DNA from: Mycobacterium parmense
Lineage (GTDB): Bacteria > Actinomycetota > Actinomycetes > Mycobacteriales > Mycobacteriaceae
Length of the DNA stretch: 64,000 nucleotides
Reading direction: 5' to 3'
Assembly (NCBI RefSeq): GCF_010730575.1
Contig: NZ_AP022614.1
Span: 1,302,001 to 1,366,000 of the forward strand
In this document: in pieces, positions 7,531 through 17,600 of the stretch
Numbering within the stretch: the first letter of the stretch is position 1
How the letters are laid out: every line of letters begins with the position of its first letter
Notes under the pieces: generated by a model
The model's database searches: none
What the model was told of the DNA's origin: nothing
Seen by the model: the letters and a program-made list of their open reading frames with translations, nothing else
Program-made: the position numbers and the translations under genes

Positions 7531-10500
7531 TTAGATCCCTTGGCGCTCAATGTGGGAGCCGGCGCCGTCGCGGGTCACCTGGAAACGGACCGGTATCCGC
7601 TCGGCCAATGCGGGGACGTGGGTGATCACGCCGACTATCCGCTTGCCCGAAGACACGAGGTTTTCCAGCGTTCCCGCGACCGTCTCCAGCGTGACTTCAT
7701 CGAGAGTGCCGAATCCTTCATCCAGAAATATCGACTCCAGCTTGCTGGCGCCCACCGCCGACAGCGAGGTGACCTGCTCGGACAACGCCAGCGCCAATGC
7801 CAGGGACGCCTGAAACGTCTCCCCCCCTGACAACGTTTTGACCAGCCGAGGCATGTCGGCGTCGTTGTGGTCGATGACCAGCAGGTCGCGTTCGTCGCGG
7901 CTGAGGCTGAACTGTCCGCCGGACAGCTCCATCAGGATCGCCGAGGCGTCCAGCAGCAGCATGTCGAGCGCGCTGGCGATCAGCCAGCGGGGAAAGTTGT
8001 TGCTGCGCATCAGATTAGCGAGCTCATGGGCGACGTCGGCCGCGTCTTTGGCCGTCTTCATCTGCGTCTGCATGTGTTTCGACTCGTTGAGGCGCTCTTT
8101 ACCGCGTTTCAGCGCCGCCTGGGCGGTCGCGACCGCGGAGGCGGCCAGACGGGTCGCTTCGGCACACAGGGCTGCGGCGTCATCTGTCGACGGCGCGGTT
8201 ACCCCTTCGGCGGTCAGCGCCTCCACCAGGCTCGTCCGAGCGGCCTGTGCCCGCGTGTCGGCCTCTGACGCGACACGCTCGGCCGCCTCGATCTGTGTTC
8301 CCCGCGAGGACGCTTCAGCGGCACACCAGTCGGCGAGCAGTCGCCACCCGGCAGCGATGTCGGTGCCGGTGATCTCGGGAGCACCGAATTGCGTCAGCGG
8401 ATCTCGGCTGCGGCGCAACTGCTGCCAACTGGCCTCGATGGCCGCTTCCATCTGGGCCAGAGCGTCTTTCGCCGCGGACACGGCCGTGCGCGCTTCGCCG
8501 AGTGCCGAACTTGCCGCGTTCACTTCTACTTCCAGCGCGATCACATGGTCAAGCTGCTCGCGGACGTCATCGACCCCGGGTGCGGCGGACAGCTGCCGGG
8601 TGAGCTCGGCCTCGCGCTGCTGCTTCATCTGCAGTTGTTGCTCGGCCCGCTCCTTGGCGACCGCAGCGGCCATGTACGCGTTGGTCGACTCCGCGGCCGC
8701 CTCCTCGGCGAGTTTACGTTCCTCATGGCCGCGTGACGCGGCGTCGTTGGCGTCCTCGGATGCTTGTGACAGCGCTTCGGATTGGCGGGCACATGCATCG
8801 GCGGTGACCGACACCCACGCCGTCAACTGGTCCCAGCCTCGCCGGATGTCGCCGTCATCGATCGCCGGCGGGTCAAGTGCGCTCACGCTGTCGCGGGCCG
8901 CACCGAGCGCGGTGCGAGCTGATGCGGCGTCGTTGTCGGCGGCCGTCGCTGCCTGCTCGGCGGCGCGCACACTACCGCGGGCTCGGATGACGTCGCCGTC
9001 GGCGGTCTTGCGCTTGTCCTCGATCTTGGCGCGCCGGCCCTGGGCCGCCGCCAGACTGGCGCGCGCTGCGGACACCTCCGCCGAAAGCTCGGCCAGCCCT
9101 TCATCGCTCGTTTCTTCGCTGATTCGGTTTCGCAGCATCACGCACTGGTCCACCATGTCGAGCGCGGTGAGCCGGCCGAGAAGCTTGACACGGCGGTCCT
9201 CGCACCGTCGCAGCTGTTGGCTCCGCACCGCGACAGCGCTGTTGTGACCGACTTCGAGTTGCGTGAGCGCAGTCGTTGCCTTCCTGGCCCTGTCTCGCGC
9301 CTGTTCGGCGACTGATCTCGCGGCTTCGATGTCGGCGGCAACGGACTCCGGCGGGAGGTGGGTGACGGTCTGGCCGCAGACGGGGCAGTCGTCTCCGACG
9401 GTCAGTTCCGTCCTGATCGCCGCCGCCTTGTCGGCACGTTCGGCGTCGTGCACGGCGGCCTCGGCCGTCGCGGCCTGCTCGGCCGCTTGTGCTGCCTCCT
9501 GTTGCGCTGTGGCGAGAGCCGCGGCCGATTGTGAGCGCTGTGCGGAGGCGGCGACGTCGCCGGCGACGAGGCTGATGATCTCTTCTGCTTCGGTGACCGC
9601 GGCGGCCATGGCTGCTGGGTCGGGGAGCTCTTCGAGCTCGTCGGCCGCCCGCTTCTGGACCTCCTCGGCTTTGCCGAGATCCGATTTCGCCTGCGTGAGT
9701 TGACAAGCCGCGTCGCGCAGCGTTTCGGTGAGCGCGTCGAGACCTTCCGGAGCGCTGATTCGGTGCAGCGCGGCGAGACGGTCTCGCGCCTCGACGTGTT
9801 CGCGCGCTCGGAGCTCCGCCACGCGGTCGAATTCGGTGGCTGCAGCGCGCGCGGTGTTGGCCGCGGTGTCCGCGCGTTCCCGGGTCGTGGCGGCTTTCTG
9901 CAGCTCGGCGTCCACAGCAGCGGCGGCCTCGATGAGAGCCGGTAGCTCTGCGGTGATCTGCTCACGTTCACGCCAGTTCGCAAGCGTCTGCTCGAGCTGG
10001 TGACGCGGCGGCGCCGCGTGGAGCGCGGCCCGTGCCGTGTGATCTCGCTCTTCGAGGGCGCTCTGCTGTGTCTCGGCCGTGGCCAACGCGGCCTTCTTCG
10101 CCTGCCGCGCGGTATCGAGGTCGGCGACCCCCGCCGGTATGACGACCGCGAGCAGCGCATCGAGTTCGGCGTTCAGTTGTGCGACGCGCTCCGCTGCGCG
10201 GGTGACCTCCTCGGTTGCCCGCGTGAGAGCCGGAACGGTCACCGTGGTCACCTGTTTTTCGAAATCCTTGGCTTTCGTGCGTGTTCGGCGCAACGCGGCG
10301 ACGTTCTCCTCGGTGGCGTCGGCATATCCGGCCAGCTGCTCGGTCAGGGTTTCGGCGCGCATCTTGTTGGCGCTGGCCAGGCTGGATGCCGCGCGCTGGA
10401 TGCCGTCGTAGATGCCATATCCGAGGAGGTTTTTCAGGATGTCCTGGCGGTCGCCGTCCGTGGCGTGCAGGAAGCGGGCGAAGTCGCCCTGGGGCAGTGC

Positions 10501-10962
10501 CACCGCCTGGGTGAATTGGTCGAAGGTGAGCCCGAGGAGCCGTTCAACGGCCGTCGTGACGCGCGGGCTACCGGATTCAAGCGTGGTGGTCTCGTCGTCG
10601 GAAGCGCCGAGGGCGAGCGGGGACACGAACTCCTCCAGCCGGGCTTCCCTGATGGTGACCGCCTGCGTCCTGCCGCCGCCGCGGCGGACGTCGCGGACGA
10701 CACTGAAGCGGCGCCCGGCCAGGTCGAAAATCAGGCGGACCACGCCGCGAGCGGCCGTGGGGGCCAGCGCGGGGGCGACGGCGCTGCGGTTGTCCCAGCG
10801 CGGGACGGTGCCGTAGAGCGCGAAGATCATCGCGTCGATGATCGTGCTCTTGCCGGAGCCGGTCGGGCCGACGAGCACGAAGAAGTCGGCGTCGCGGAAG
10901 TCGACGCTCGCCTTCGTGCGATAGGAGCAGAAGCCGTCGAGTTCGAGCAGGACCGGACGCAT
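7531..10962 (-). CDS. sbcC: SbcC/Rad50-like SMC ATPase
   Basis: 1143 residues. I start at ATG 10962, one base after the sbcD stop, because the first residues MRPVLLELDGFCSYR are the usual SbcC opening. The open frame continues further upstream only as a shadow of sbcD. Walker A GPTGSGKST is near residue 32. Long Ala/Glu-rich coiled coils flank a zinc-hook motif CPVC (about 525). The C-terminal signature LSGGETFQAS and Walker B IFLDEGFGTLD complete the ABC head. With SbcD it should process DNA ends and hairpins in the cytosol. Placement between sbcD and a NurA gene is the layout seen in archaeal resection operons. Confidence 0.92.
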   Translation of the reverse strand: MRPVLLELDGFCSYRTKASVDFRDADFFVLVGPTGSGKSTIIDAMIFALYGTVPRWDNRSAVAPALAPTAARGVVRLIFDLAGRRFSVVRDVRRGGGRTQAVTIREARLEEFVSPLALGASDDETTTLESGSPRVTTAVERLLGLTFDQFTQAVALPQGDFARFLHATDGDRQDILKNLLGYGIYDGIQRAASSLASANKMRAETLTEQLAGYADATEENVAALRRTRTKAKDFEKQVTTVTVPALTRATEEVTRAAERVAQLNAELDALLAVVIPAGVADLDTARQAKKAALATAETQQSALEERDHTARAALHAAPPRHQLEQTLANWREREQITAELPALIEAAAAVDAELQKAATTRERADTAANTARAAATEFDRVAELRAREHVEARDRLAALHRISAPEGLDALTETLRDAACQLTQAKSDLGKAEEVQKRAADELEELPDPAAMAAAVTEAEEIISLVAGDVAASAQRSQSAAALATAQQEAAQAAEQAATAEAAVHDAERADKAAAIRTELTVGDDCPVCGQTVTHLPPESVAADIEAARSVAEQARDRARKATTALTQLEVGHNSAVAVRSQQLRRCEDRRVKLLGRLTALDMVDQCVMLRNRISEETSDEGLAELSAEVSAARASLAAAQGRRAKIEDKRKTADGDVIRARGSVRAAEQAATAADNDAASARTALGAARDSVSALDPPAIDDGDIRRGWDQLTAWVSVTADACARQSEALSQASEDANDAASRGHEERKLAEEAAAESTNAYMAAAVAKERAEQQLQMKQQREAELTRQLSAAPGVDDVREQLDHVIALEVEVNAASSALGEARTAVSAAKDALAQMEAAIEASWQQLRRSRDPLTQFGAPEITGTDIAAGWRLLADWCAAEASSRGTQIEAAERVASEADTRAQAARTSLVEALTAEGVTAPSTDDAAALCAEATRLAASAVATAQAALKRGKERLNESKHMQTQMKTAKDAADVAHELANLMRSNNFPRWLIASALDMLLLDASAILMELSGGQFSLSRDERDLLVIDHNDADMPRLVKTLSGGETFQASLALALALSEQVTSLSAVGASKLESIFLDEGFGTLDEVTLETVAGTLENLVSSGKRIVGVITHVPALAERIPVRFQVTRDGAGSHIERQGI

Positions 10963-10963
10963 G

Positions 10964-12133
10964 TCAGGTCGCTGTCGCGTCCGCGGAGGTGAGTTCGTCG
11001 AGGAGTTCGACAAACAGTGCATCGATGCGGGGATCGGAGATTTGGCGCTCCCTGCAGAATTCGTCGAACAGCTCGACGGGACTCCGGTCGGTGCGGTCCG
11101 GGCGGGCGGTCGGTTGGGCCTTCTCGACAAATTCGGGATCGATCCGGATCTCGAGGGCATTGGGGAGGACCTCGAGCACGTCGTCGCGCAGACCGGCGCG
11201 CACGGGTTCGCGAACGTAGACGCGCAGGTAGTCATCGCCGAAATCGGGTGCGCCTTCGCGCAGCTCCTGAAGTGAGCCCCTGACGGTGCGTAACCCACGA
11301 CCCGCGGCGATCGGCACCTCGGTGATCTTCGCCGGCGCGGTTGGTGAAACCTCAACCAGGAGAACCATGCTGGTGTTGTCTTGTTCGCCGAAGTCGACGG
11401 CGATCGGGGAGCCGCTGTAATGAACCGGGCAGGGCGCGGGAATGCTCTGCCGCCGGTGGAGATGTCCCAGCGCGACGTAGTGCGGGTCGGAACCGAAAAC
11501 GCTGCCGGGCACGTAGTAGTCGAAGATGGTCTGGGCCACGCGCTCTCCGCCACCCATCGTGCCACCGGTGATTGTCAAGTGCGCCATGATGATATTGATC
11601 GCCCCGGCCGTGAAGCCTGTCTTAAGGTGGCTGAGCATCTTGCGAACCAGTTCGTCGTACGCCGCGGCATGCAGGTCGGGCGTGCCGGCCAGCAGCTCTG
11701 CGGCTCGGACCGCATAGCGGGTGGTCAGGAAGGGCAGAACGGCGACGTTGACACGCTCACCGGTCGATCGGGCGTCGAACGAGACAACGCCGCCGCTGTC
11801 CGCGGGGCGCACATGGCCGAGCAGATGTATGCCAGCGGCCCCCATCAGCGGCCGGTAGGCGTCGAAAGTGCCAGCATGGTCGTGGTTTCCGGCCATCGCG
11901 ATGACTTCGGCGCCGGTCCCGCGTAACTCGATGAGGGCATGGACGACGAGCCGCTGCGCTTCGGCTGACGGTGCCGATGTTTCGTAGAGGTCACCCGGCA
12001 ACAGCACCGCATCTACCTCTTCGGTTCCGGCGATGTCGACGATCTCTTTGAGGATCTCGGCGTGCTCGGCGAGCCTGCTGTGCCCCTTGAGGATCTTGCC
12101 GACGTGCCAGTCGGAGGTGTGCAGAAATTTCAT
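10964..12133 (-). CDS. sbcD: SbcD/Mre11-like nuclease
   Basis: 389 residues with the metallophosphoesterase motifs of Mre11 in order: HTSDWHVGK at the N-terminus, LLPGDLYE (about 45), MAGNHDHAG (about 100), a His in IIMAHLTITGG, and VALGHLHRRQ. These supply the two-metal nuclease site. The start ATG has GGAGGA upstream. One base separates its stop from the sbcC start, so translation is probably coupled. It partners SbcC in ATP-dependent double-strand end and hairpin cleavage. The damaged herA lies 18 bp upstream. Confidence 0.92.
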   Translation of the reverse strand: MKFLHTSDWHVGKILKGHSRLAEHAEILKEIVDIAGTEEVDAVLLPGDLYETSAPSAEAQRLVVHALIELRGTGAEVIAMAGNHDHAGTFDAYRPLMGAAGIHLLGHVRPADSGGVVSFDARSTGERVNVAVLPFLTTRYAVRAAELLAGTPDLHAAAYDELVRKMLSHLKTGFTAGAINIIMAHLTITGGTMGGGERVAQTIFDYYVPGSVFGSDPHYVALGHLHRRQSIPAPCPVHYSGSPIAVDFGEQDNTSMVLLVEVSPTAPAKITEVPIAAGRGLRTVRGSLQELREGAPDFGDDYLRVYVREPVRAGLRDDVLEVLPNALEIRIDPEFVEKAQPTARPDRTDRSPVELFDEFCRERQISDPRIDALFVELLDELTSADATAT

Positions 12134-12151
12134 CAGTTCCTCCTTGGGCCG

Positions 12152-13351
12152 CTAGAACGGTGCATCGTCTGGTAGAGGGACGCCGGCGGGAAAGGTGCCG
12201 TCTTGAGATTCGCCGTCTGTTGACGATGGAGGCCGGGCGTCGTCGACTTCGGACTGCCGGGTCGCCCATGCGGGGAAGGGGAATTCGACTGCCAGCGGGA
12301 CCGGTATCGCGGGCTGATTGACGAACATAGCCCCCGGCTTCGCGATCGTGGCACGCATTCGCTGCCCGGCCGGCAGGAAACCGTATTCGCTCCGAGAGGC
12401 CTCCGCGGCGTCGAGGCGCCCGACGACTTTGATTGCGCTGTTGCTGATGATGCGGCGCTCCACTTCGCTGGCCGTCTGCTGGGCGCCGATCAGGATGATG
12501 CCCAGTGAGCGGCCGCGCTCGGCGATGTCGAGCAGCAGGGCTTTAATGGGGCTTTCGCCTTCGCGGGGCGCGTACTTGTTGAGCTCGTCCAGCATCGTGA
12601 ACAACAAGCTGCCGGGCCCGGCCGCTTCCTTGCGCTCCATCTCGGCGCGCAGGACCACGCCGGTGACAAATCGCTGCGCCCGCTCCATGAGGTGATGCAG
12701 GTCCACGAGCGTCACCTGTTGGTCTTCGGTGCTGATGCGCCTGCCGGGACGATCGGGGATGTCTCCGCGAATGATCTCTGACAGCGCGCGCTGACTGGAG
12801 CGAAGCCGGCGCACGAAGGCATTCGCGGTGCCGGCCCCGATTGCGGGTCCGGCCCACAGCGTCGCCGTGGCCTGATCGGTCACCCGGTCGCAGATGAGCT
12901 CGACCAGGTCGGTGTAGGTGCGGCACTGCTGTCCGTCGATCACGACCGCACCGTCGCTGCCGGCCGGGGTGGCGTCCTGGCGCAGGCGGCTGGTCACCTG
13001 ATGCACCACCAGCGTGTACTGACTGCGTTCGTCTTCGGTGTCGGCGAAGACGTAGGGCAAGAGCTGCTCGGCGCAGAACTCCCGGATCGTCCACCAGAAC
13101 GCGTTCACCCCGTCGGTCCGGCCGGCGACGTTTGGCCGGGCGTTGTTCGACGCCGCCACGGGCGGTGCGAAGAAACCGACCGAGGCGAACGGGGTGGCCG
13201 TCAGGTTCAAGCGGGCATATTCGGCACGCAGCGCATCGCCCGATTCCCCCCGGAGCCCTACGTTGGGCCGATCCAGGAACAGCAGATCCTCGCCTTTGAC
13301 GGAGAAGATCAGCGCCTTGGCGTAACTTGTGCCACTTGAGTTTCTCTGGTC
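12152..13351 (-). pseudogene. 5'-truncated HerA-like ATPase
   Basis: The frame is open from 13351 (stop TGA at 13352-13354) to 12152, about 399 codons. Related actinobacterial HerA-type proteins are, from memory, about 550-600 residues. Homology is clear from KALIFSVKGEDLLFLD onward. Walker B is intact in LLFTMLDELNKYAP, followed by DIAERGRSLGIILIGAQQT and the C-terminal FPFPAWATR. The N-terminal HAS-barrel region and P-loop are missing. What precedes is a few codons and a stop, directly against the 13E12 gene at 13396. A late TTG at 13210 could initiate a 352-residue fragment, but that would lack ATP binding. Probably a decayed gene; an alternative is a surviving C-terminal scaffold. Confidence 0.75.
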
Positions 13352-13395
13352 TCAGATCGGACTTTTCTGTCGGTGGCGGTGGCTAGGTTGTTGTT

Positions 13396-14781
13396 ATGAG
13401 TTCGGGTGGTGTCGGCGACCGTGAGTCGATCACGGCGGCGTTCGACGTCCTGGACTCTGCCATGGATACGTTGGCGGAGTTGGACTTCGACGCCCTGACC
13501 ACCCCCGAGTGGTTGGCGTTGCTGGAGCGTTGCGAGCGTGTGCGCCGGCGGCTGCCGGTTCCCGAGCATCAGCTGATCAACAACCTGGCCCGCCAGGCCA
13601 CCGCAGAAGAGCTGGGCGGCAAGCTCTCTCACGCCATCGCCGAGCGGGTCTTGATCAGCAGGGCTGAAGCCTCGCGGCGCATCCAGGACGCCGCCGACCT
13701 CGGACCGCGACGCGGCCTGACCGGTGAGCCGTTGCCGCCCTTGCTTGCCAGCGCTGCCTCCGCGCAGCGCGAGGGCACGCTGGGCGCGGGCCAGCTCGCG
13801 GTGATCCGCAAGTTCTGTCACGCCTTGCCCGGATGGGTGGATCAGGCCACCCGCGATCGCGCCGAGAAAGACTTGGCGCACAAGGGAACGCAGTACCGCC
13901 CCGAGCAGTTGGCCGGGCTGGCCGACACCCTGGCCGACTGCCTCAACCCCGACGGCACCTACACCGACGACGACCGCGCGCGGCGCCGCGGGATCATGTT
14001 CGGCAATCAACAGGCCGATGGCATGTCCGCGCTTCGTGGTTGGCTCACCCCGGAACTGCGCGCCGTCCTGGAAGCCGTCTGGGCGAAATTCGCCGCGCCG
14101 GGGATGTGTAACCCGCTCGATGAGACGCCGTGCGTGGCCGGGGCGCCCAGCCAAGAGGCGATTGACGGCGACTCCCGGTCGGCGGCCCAACGCCAACACG
14201 ACGGGCTGCTGGCCGCCATGCGCACCCTGCTGGCGTCGGGAAAGCTGGGCAAGCACAACGGTCTGCCCGCCTCGGTCGTCGTCACGACCACGTTGAGCGA
14301 GCTGCAAGCCTCCGCGGGCAAGGGCCTGACCGGGGGCGGCACCATCTTGCCGATGAGCGACGTGATCCGGCTGGCCGGCCACGCGAACCATTATCTGGCA
14401 ATCTTCGACAAGGGTAAGGCTCTGGCGCTCTACCACACGAAGCGCCTGGCTTCGCCAGCGCAGCGAATCATGTTGCACGCCAAGGATCGCGGCTGTTCGG
14501 CGCCGGGGTGCAGCGTTCCGGGCTACCTATGCGAGGCGCATCACGTCGAAGAATGGGCCCGCAGCCACCGGACCGGCATCGACGAACTCACCTTCGTCTG
14601 CGGGTTCCACCACCGACTGCTCGACAAGGGCTGGACCACCCGCAAAAACGCCCAGGGCGAAACCGAGTGGATCCCACCACCGCACCTGGACCGCGGCCGA
14701 CCCCGCACCAACACTTTTCATCATCCCGAGAAACTGCTGCGCAGCGACGATGACGACGAGGACGACGCCGGCGCGGCGTGA
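13396..14781 (+). CDS. 13E12-repeat family DUF222/HNH endonuclease
   Basis: 461 residues, apparently intact. The N-terminal and central part (about 10-330) is the DUF222 region typical of mycobacterial REP13E12 proteins. The C-terminus carries an HNH nuclease: [19 protein letters not shown], then [14 protein letters not shown], with paired Cys for zinc and the catalytic His. A polyacidic tail ends the protein. REP13E12 copies are multi-copy and serve as integration sites for prophage phiRv1 in M. tuberculosis (established). Here the gene lies head to head with the truncated herA, 41 bp from its last open codon, which implicates the repeat in that truncation. Confidence 0.85.
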   Translation: MSSGGVGDRESITAAFDVLDSAMDTLAELDFDALTTPEWLALLERCERVRRRLPVPEHQLINNLARQATAEELGGKLSHAIAERVLISRAEASRRIQDAADLGPRRGLTGEPLPPLLASAASAQREGTLGAGQLAVIRKFCHALPGWVDQATRDRAEKDLAHKGTQYRPEQLAGLADTLADCLNPDGTYTDDDRARRRGIMFGNQQADGMSALRGWLTPELRAVLEAVWAKFAAPGMCNPLDETPCVAGAPSQEAIDGDSRSAAQRQHDGLLAAMRTLLASGKLGKHNGLPASVVVTTTLSELQASAGKGLTGGGTILPMSDVIRLAGHANHYLAIFDKGKALALYHTKRLASPAQRIMLHAKDRGCSAPGCSVPGYLCEAHHVEEWARSHRTGIDELTFVCGFHHRLLDKGWTTRKNAQGETEWIPPPHLDRGRPRTNTFHHPEKLLRSDDDDEDDAGAA

Positions 14782-14792
14782 AGCCGGGACCG

Positions 14793-14835
14793 ATCACGCT
14801 GCGCTGCAGCCAAAGATGCCGCAGCCCAGCGTGAT
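14793..14835. terminator. probable bidirectional terminator between 13E12 and PPE-protease genes
   Basis: Perfect arms ATCACGCTG (14793-14801) and CAGCGTGAT (14827-14835) enclose a loop that can itself pair (GCGCTGC with GCCGCAGC). It lies between convergent stops at 14781 and 14844. There is no U-tract, which is common for mycobacterial hairpins. Confidence 0.4.
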
Positions 14836-14843
14836 ACCGGCGC

Positions 14844-16487
14844 CTATGTGTAGAACGTGGTGGTGTCGGCGGTGTTGCTGAGGTACGTCGGGAACAGCGA
14901 GTACGGCGCGTATCCGGTGTTCATCAGCCCGCTCGAGATGACCTCCGGGTAGTACGCATTCTGGCCGCCGGCGTAGGTGTAGTTGTACAGGTCGGTGCCG
15001 TTGGCGTAGATGTGGATCTCTGTCCCCACGGGGGCGTTGCCGATGACCGACGCCGGGATGGTGCCCTCCACACCGCCGGAGTCGACGATCGACCCGACCT
15101 GTTGGATAGCCCCGTTGCCGACCTGCACGCCCAACGTCGTGACCGGTGCCCCCGATACCGTGACCGGGGTGCCGAGGCCCGTCGGGGGTCCCCCGAACAC
15201 GAGCTGACCTGCCGGCTCGTTGACCAGCACGCCCTGGTTCCACGCCGGGTTGGCGAAGGCCGTCGTCGGGATGCTCGGGCCGGGGCCGCCGGCGTTGGGG
15301 CCCAGGCCCAGGACGCCCTGCACGCCGTCGGGCTGGAAGTAGGACTGGAACGACCAGCCGTTCTGCATCGCGGACTGCAGCGACGTCGGGAACGCGAAGA
15401 GTTCGACGTTGACCGGCGTCGACTGGGTGACCACCCCGCCGCCGAAGTTCACCGGCATGTTGTAGGTGGCGAACAGGTAGTCGATGCCCCCGCTGTAGCC
15501 GCCGATGCCGATGTTGTGCGGGAAGCCGGCCTGCAGCAGACCGAAAAGCCCCCCGACGTTCTGATACGGAATCACCAGCCCGGTGGAGCCGGTGTCGACC
15601 AGCAGCGGGGTGACGCCGCCGCTGCCGACGGAGGCGTTCACGATGGCCTCGGTGCCGTACTGGGTGATCGGCACGGTCGCGGTCGAACCGCCGCCGGTGA
15701 CCGCCCCGCCGAGCGTGCCCGTGGCGGCCGCGGCGCCGATGCCGGTGATGCTGCCGGTGCCGATCAGCGGGCGCCCGAACAGGATGTTGGTGGGGGCGTT
15801 GATCAGGCCGGTCGCCACCTGCTGCAGCGTGCCGAGAGGGCTGCCGAACACGCCCTCGACGGTCTGCAGGACGCTCGCGGCCGGGGTGGCGCCGACCGCG
15901 GCGGACGCCGCCTGCTCGACGGCGCCCAGCGGGTTCGCGGCGGCGGCCGACACCTGGCTGCCCAGGCTCGGCAGCGCGGCCGACCAGGGGGTCAGCTGCG
16001 CCGCGGCCGCGGCGGCTCCCCCGTGGTAGCCGACCATCGCCGACACGTCGGCGGCCCACATCTCTTCGTACTGCGCTTCGGTCGCGGCGATCGCGGGCGC
16101 GTTCTGCCCGAACAGGTTCGACACCACCAACTCCACCAGCTGGTTGCGGTTGGCGGACACCACCATGGGATGCACCGTGGCGGCGACGGCGGACTCGAAG
16201 GCGCTGGCGAACGTCTGGGCCTGCGCGGCGGCCGTCTGGGCCTGCGCCGCCGCCGCGGACAACACCCCGGTGTACTGCGAGGCGGTCGACAGCATCGCGG
16301 CCGAGGCCGGGCCCTGCCAGGCGCCGGCGGTGAGCCCGGAGGTGATCGACGAGAACGACTGCACCGCGGTGCTCAGCTCGGCGGACAGCCCGTCCCAGGC
16401 CGCCGCGGCGGCCAGCATCGGGCCCGAACCCGCGCCCGAGTACAGCAACGACGAAATGACCTCTGGTGGCGACACCAAGAAACTCAT
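14844..16487 (-). CDS. PPE protein with pepsin-like aspartic protease domain (copy 1)
   Basis: 547 residues. Residues 1-180 are a PPE domain ([52 protein letters not shown]), which pairs with PE proteins for ESX secretion. After a glycine/alanine-rich linker, a pepsin-type fold carries both catalytic motifs: [11 protein letters not shown] (about 298) and [12 protein letters not shown] (about 467). Equivalent protease domains occur on PE_PGRS proteins such as PecA, which trims surface PE_PGRS substrates; here the secretion domain is PPE. Likely cell-surface or secreted. It is closely related to the gene at 19850-21460. Substrate unknown; neighbouring PE/PPE proteins are candidates. Confidence 0.85.
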   Translation of the reverse strand: MSFLVSPPEVISSLLYSGAGSGPMLAAAAAWDGLSAELSTAVQSFSSITSGLTAGAWQGPASAAMLSTASQYTGVLSAAAAQAQTAAAQAQTFASAFESAVAATVHPMVVSANRNQLVELVVSNLFGQNAPAIAATEAQYEEMWAADVSAMVGYHGGAAAAAAQLTPWSAALPSLGSQVSAAAANPLGAVEQAASAAVGATPAASVLQTVEGVFGSPLGTLQQVATGLINAPTNILFGRPLIGTGSITGIGAAAATGTLGGAVTGGGSTATVPITQYGTEAIVNASVGSGGVTPLLVDTGSTGLVIPYQNVGGLFGLLQAGFPHNIGIGGYSGGIDYLFATYNMPVNFGGGVVTQSTPVNVELFAFPTSLQSAMQNGWSFQSYFQPDGVQGVLGLGPNAGGPGPSIPTTAFANPAWNQGVLVNEPAGQLVFGGPPTGLGTPVTVSGAPVTTLGVQVGNGAIQQVGSIVDSGGVEGTIPASVIGNAPVGTEIHIYANGTDLYNYTYAGGQNAYYPEVISSGLMNTGYAPYSLFPTYLSNTADTTTFYT

Positions 16488-16828
16488 CCCCCGAACGTCC
16501 TTCCGTCAAGCCAATCTGGCACATCCCCCGAGTACCGCACGTCGCGCCAGGCCGGTGATGGGGCGTGTCTTTGCGCGGTGAGGAAACCTTACGAAACCTC
16601 CGGCACGAAAATCTCGGATTTCACCAAATTCACGTCTGGTCGACAGCTTCCGTTATTCGACAAACATGCAGGTGAAGCTCCCTGACCGGCCGCTTGGTCT
16701 GCTGTGCCGAGCGTCACACCCGCCGGGCGCGGCACCCGCTTGACCGGCCTGGCGCCGGCGGGCGGCGGGATGCCACCCACGGTCGGCGCCACCGGTGGGG
16801 CGGGCCGCGCTCGATTACCGTGGCGGTG
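16488..16828. promoter_or_regulatory. divergent intergenic region with motif shared by both PPE-protease genes
   Basis: This stretch holds no gene. It separates the PPE-protease start (16487, minus) from the methyltransferase (plus). TTTCACCAAA at 16619-16628 recurs at 21565-21574, upstream of the second PPE-protease gene, at 132 and 105 bp from the two start codons. On the coding strand it reads TTTGGTGAAA. It may be part of a shared promoter or operator. No consensus -10/-35 pair stood out. Confidence 0.3.
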
Positions 16829-17587
16829 GTGACCGATCGTCAAGAGCGCGCGATGTCCTTCGGTGCGATCGCGGAGAACTACGACGCGCTGCGGCCCCAG
16901 CCGCCGGCGGCGGCGGTCGACTGGCTGGTGCCGCCGGGCTGCGACCTCGCCGTCGACGTGGGCGCGGGCACCGGGCTGTTCACCCGCACGTTGACGGCCA
17001 GGGCCGCGCGGGTGGTCGCCGTGGAACCCGACGCGCGCATGCGCGCGGTGCTCGAGGCGCGCAGCCCCGGGGTCCGTGTGGTCGAGGGCCGCGGCGAGTC
17101 GATCCCGCTGCCCGACGCCGGCGCCGACGCCGTCTTCGTCTCGTCGGCCTGGCACTGGATGGACCCCGAACGGGCCGTGCCCGAGATCGGCCGGGTGCTG
17201 CGCGACGGCGGGCGCTTCGGTCTGGTCTGGACGAGTCGCGATCGTGACGTGGATTGGGTACGTGACCTCGACCGGTTGCCCGGCGGCGACGCGTCCGACC
17301 GCCGACTGGCCGACCGGTTCCGGACCCGTCAAAACGTCGTCCTGCCGGAGCCGCAGATCTTCGACAACGTCGCCCGCGAGACGTTCCCCTTCGTGCTGCC
17401 CATGCCGGCCGAGGACGTCATCGCGATGCTGGGCACCTACAGCCGGGCCATCGTCGCGTCGCCGGACGACCGCGCGCGGGCGCTCGACGAGGCGCGCGCC
17501 GCCCTGGCCGCCCGGTTCCCCGGCGCCGACCAGATCGACGTCCCGATGCGCTCCTGGTGCTGGCGCGCCGATCGGCTGGCCCGCTAG
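16829..17587 (+). CDS. class I SAM-dependent methyltransferase
   Basis: About 252 residues. Start is uncertain among GTG 16820, GTG 16829 and ATG 16853, all close; the longer frame upstream looks non-coding. Motif I VDVGAGTGLFTRTL, an acidic motif II (VVAVEPDARM) and motif IV region DAVFVSSAWHWMDPE define the Rossmann methyltransferase fold of the UbiE/Methyltransf_11 type. The HWM in motif IV is typical of mycobacterial small-molecule methyltransferases. The substrate cannot be told. It lies alone between PE/PPE genes, convergent with the PPE gene at 17601 (13 bp apart). Confidence 0.75.
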   Translation: MTDRQERAMSFGAIAENYDALRPQPPAAAVDWLVPPGCDLAVDVGAGTGLFTRTLTARAARVVAVEPDARMRAVLEARSPGVRVVEGRGESIPLPDAGADAVFVSSAWHWMDPERAVPEIGRVLRDGGRFGLVWTSRDRDVDWVRDLDRLPGGDASDRRLADRFRTRQNVVLPEPQIFDNVARETFPFVLPMPAEDVIAMLGTYSRAIVASPDDRARALDEARAALAARFPGADQIDVPMRSWCWRADRLAR

Positions 17588-17600
17588 CGTCCGCGCGGCG

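Noticed and set aside
7838..9247. A 469-codon open frame on the plus strand opposite sbcC.
   Set aside because: Ala/Ser/Arg-rich shadow of the Ala/Glu-rich SbcC coiled coil; sbcC has complete motifs on the other strand.
10963..11565. An N-terminal extension of sbcC reaching to 11565.
   Set aside because: The extra 201 codons are the shadow of sbcD; SbcC conservation begins at MRPVLLELDGF (10962).
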